From Pollenia angustigena (Eukaryota > Arthropoda > Insecta > Diptera > Polleniidae): 64,000 nt of DNA. The notes under the pieces are model-generated. The model was given only the letters and a program-made list of their open reading frames with translations, had not been told where the DNA came from and did not search any database. Both the position numbers and the translations under genes were made by a program. Below are positions 63,958-64,000 of the stretch, piece after piece (position 1 is the stretch's first letter; every line of letters begins with the position of its first letter). The DNA is taken from contig OV884059.1 of the NCBI GenBank assembly GCA_930367215.1, positions 49,570,957 to 49,634,956 of the forward strand, in the 5' to 3' direction.

Positions 63958-64000
63958 CTCTAAAACAATAAGACATTTTATGCGAAGCCACCATAAGCCA
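63104..64000. other. AT-rich end of window with repeated hAT-type termini
   Basis: No gene is supported. TTGCACAATTGTGCAA followed by an ATCCCTG end and a TAAAA run occurs twice: 63622-63665 and 63926-63965. Short frames (for example 63676-63873) are composition artefacts. Confidence 0.45.

Overview
The window comes from a large, AT-rich, transposon-packed nuclear genome, most likely a higher (brachyceran, probably calyptrate) fly. The reasons are the families present (BEL/Pao and mdg1/412-like LTR elements, two Jockey-type LINEs, hAT, pogo-like, Helitron and foldback-like elements), GTAAGT-type splice donors, TATCGATA (DRE) clusters, and tRNA primer sites that match fly-type tRNA-Trp and tRNA-Arg ends from memory. 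I found no intact single-copy host gene. Almost every protein-like stretch is a decayed transposon gene.

Layout. 1-3.3 kb: AT-rich DNA with small inverted-repeat elements. 3.3-16.6 kb: two tandem copies of a 6.6-kb unit, each carrying a 3'-truncated BEL/Pao body on the minus strand; each BEL integrase is split by a 1.79-kb foldback-like DNA element that holds a related 0.81-kb element. 16.55-21.0 kb: a full-length Jockey-type LINE inserted in the BEL gag with a 10-bp target duplication. 21.0-22.6 kb: BEL gag start, primer site and LTR, the LTR interrupted by a 628-bp hAT MITE loaded with TATCGATA. 23.6-28.1 kb: Helitron DNA with a 117-bp satellite and nested MITEs. 28.1-33.4 kb: foldback palindromes, a minus-strand Helitron, a LINE fragment split by a pogo-like MITE, and a TA-flanked element.

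33.85-53.86 kb is one Ty3/gypsy (mdg1/412-like) provirus stretched to 20 kb by insertions. It is bounded by a 4-bp duplication (TTAT) and interrupts an older coding relic whose halves lie at 33.4-33.85 kb and 53.86-54.16 kb. Inside it are a hAT remnant, two tandem 4.36-kb copies of a second Jockey-type LINE, two dispersed-repeat copies, and at 50.36-52.60 kb a 2.2-kb element with CAC termini and a 5-bp target duplication that I read as Transib-like.

54-64 kb holds dispersed repeats that start with a short hairpin (one carries an in-frame 153-bp repeat array), tRNA-like pieces, a transposase-like relic and a hAT transposase relic.

The genes do not form a pathway. The value of the window is its insertion order, since several exact target duplications can be read. 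Two separate local tandem duplications of dead elements (6.6 kb and 4.36 kb) are the most unusual structural feature and must be separated from assembly error.
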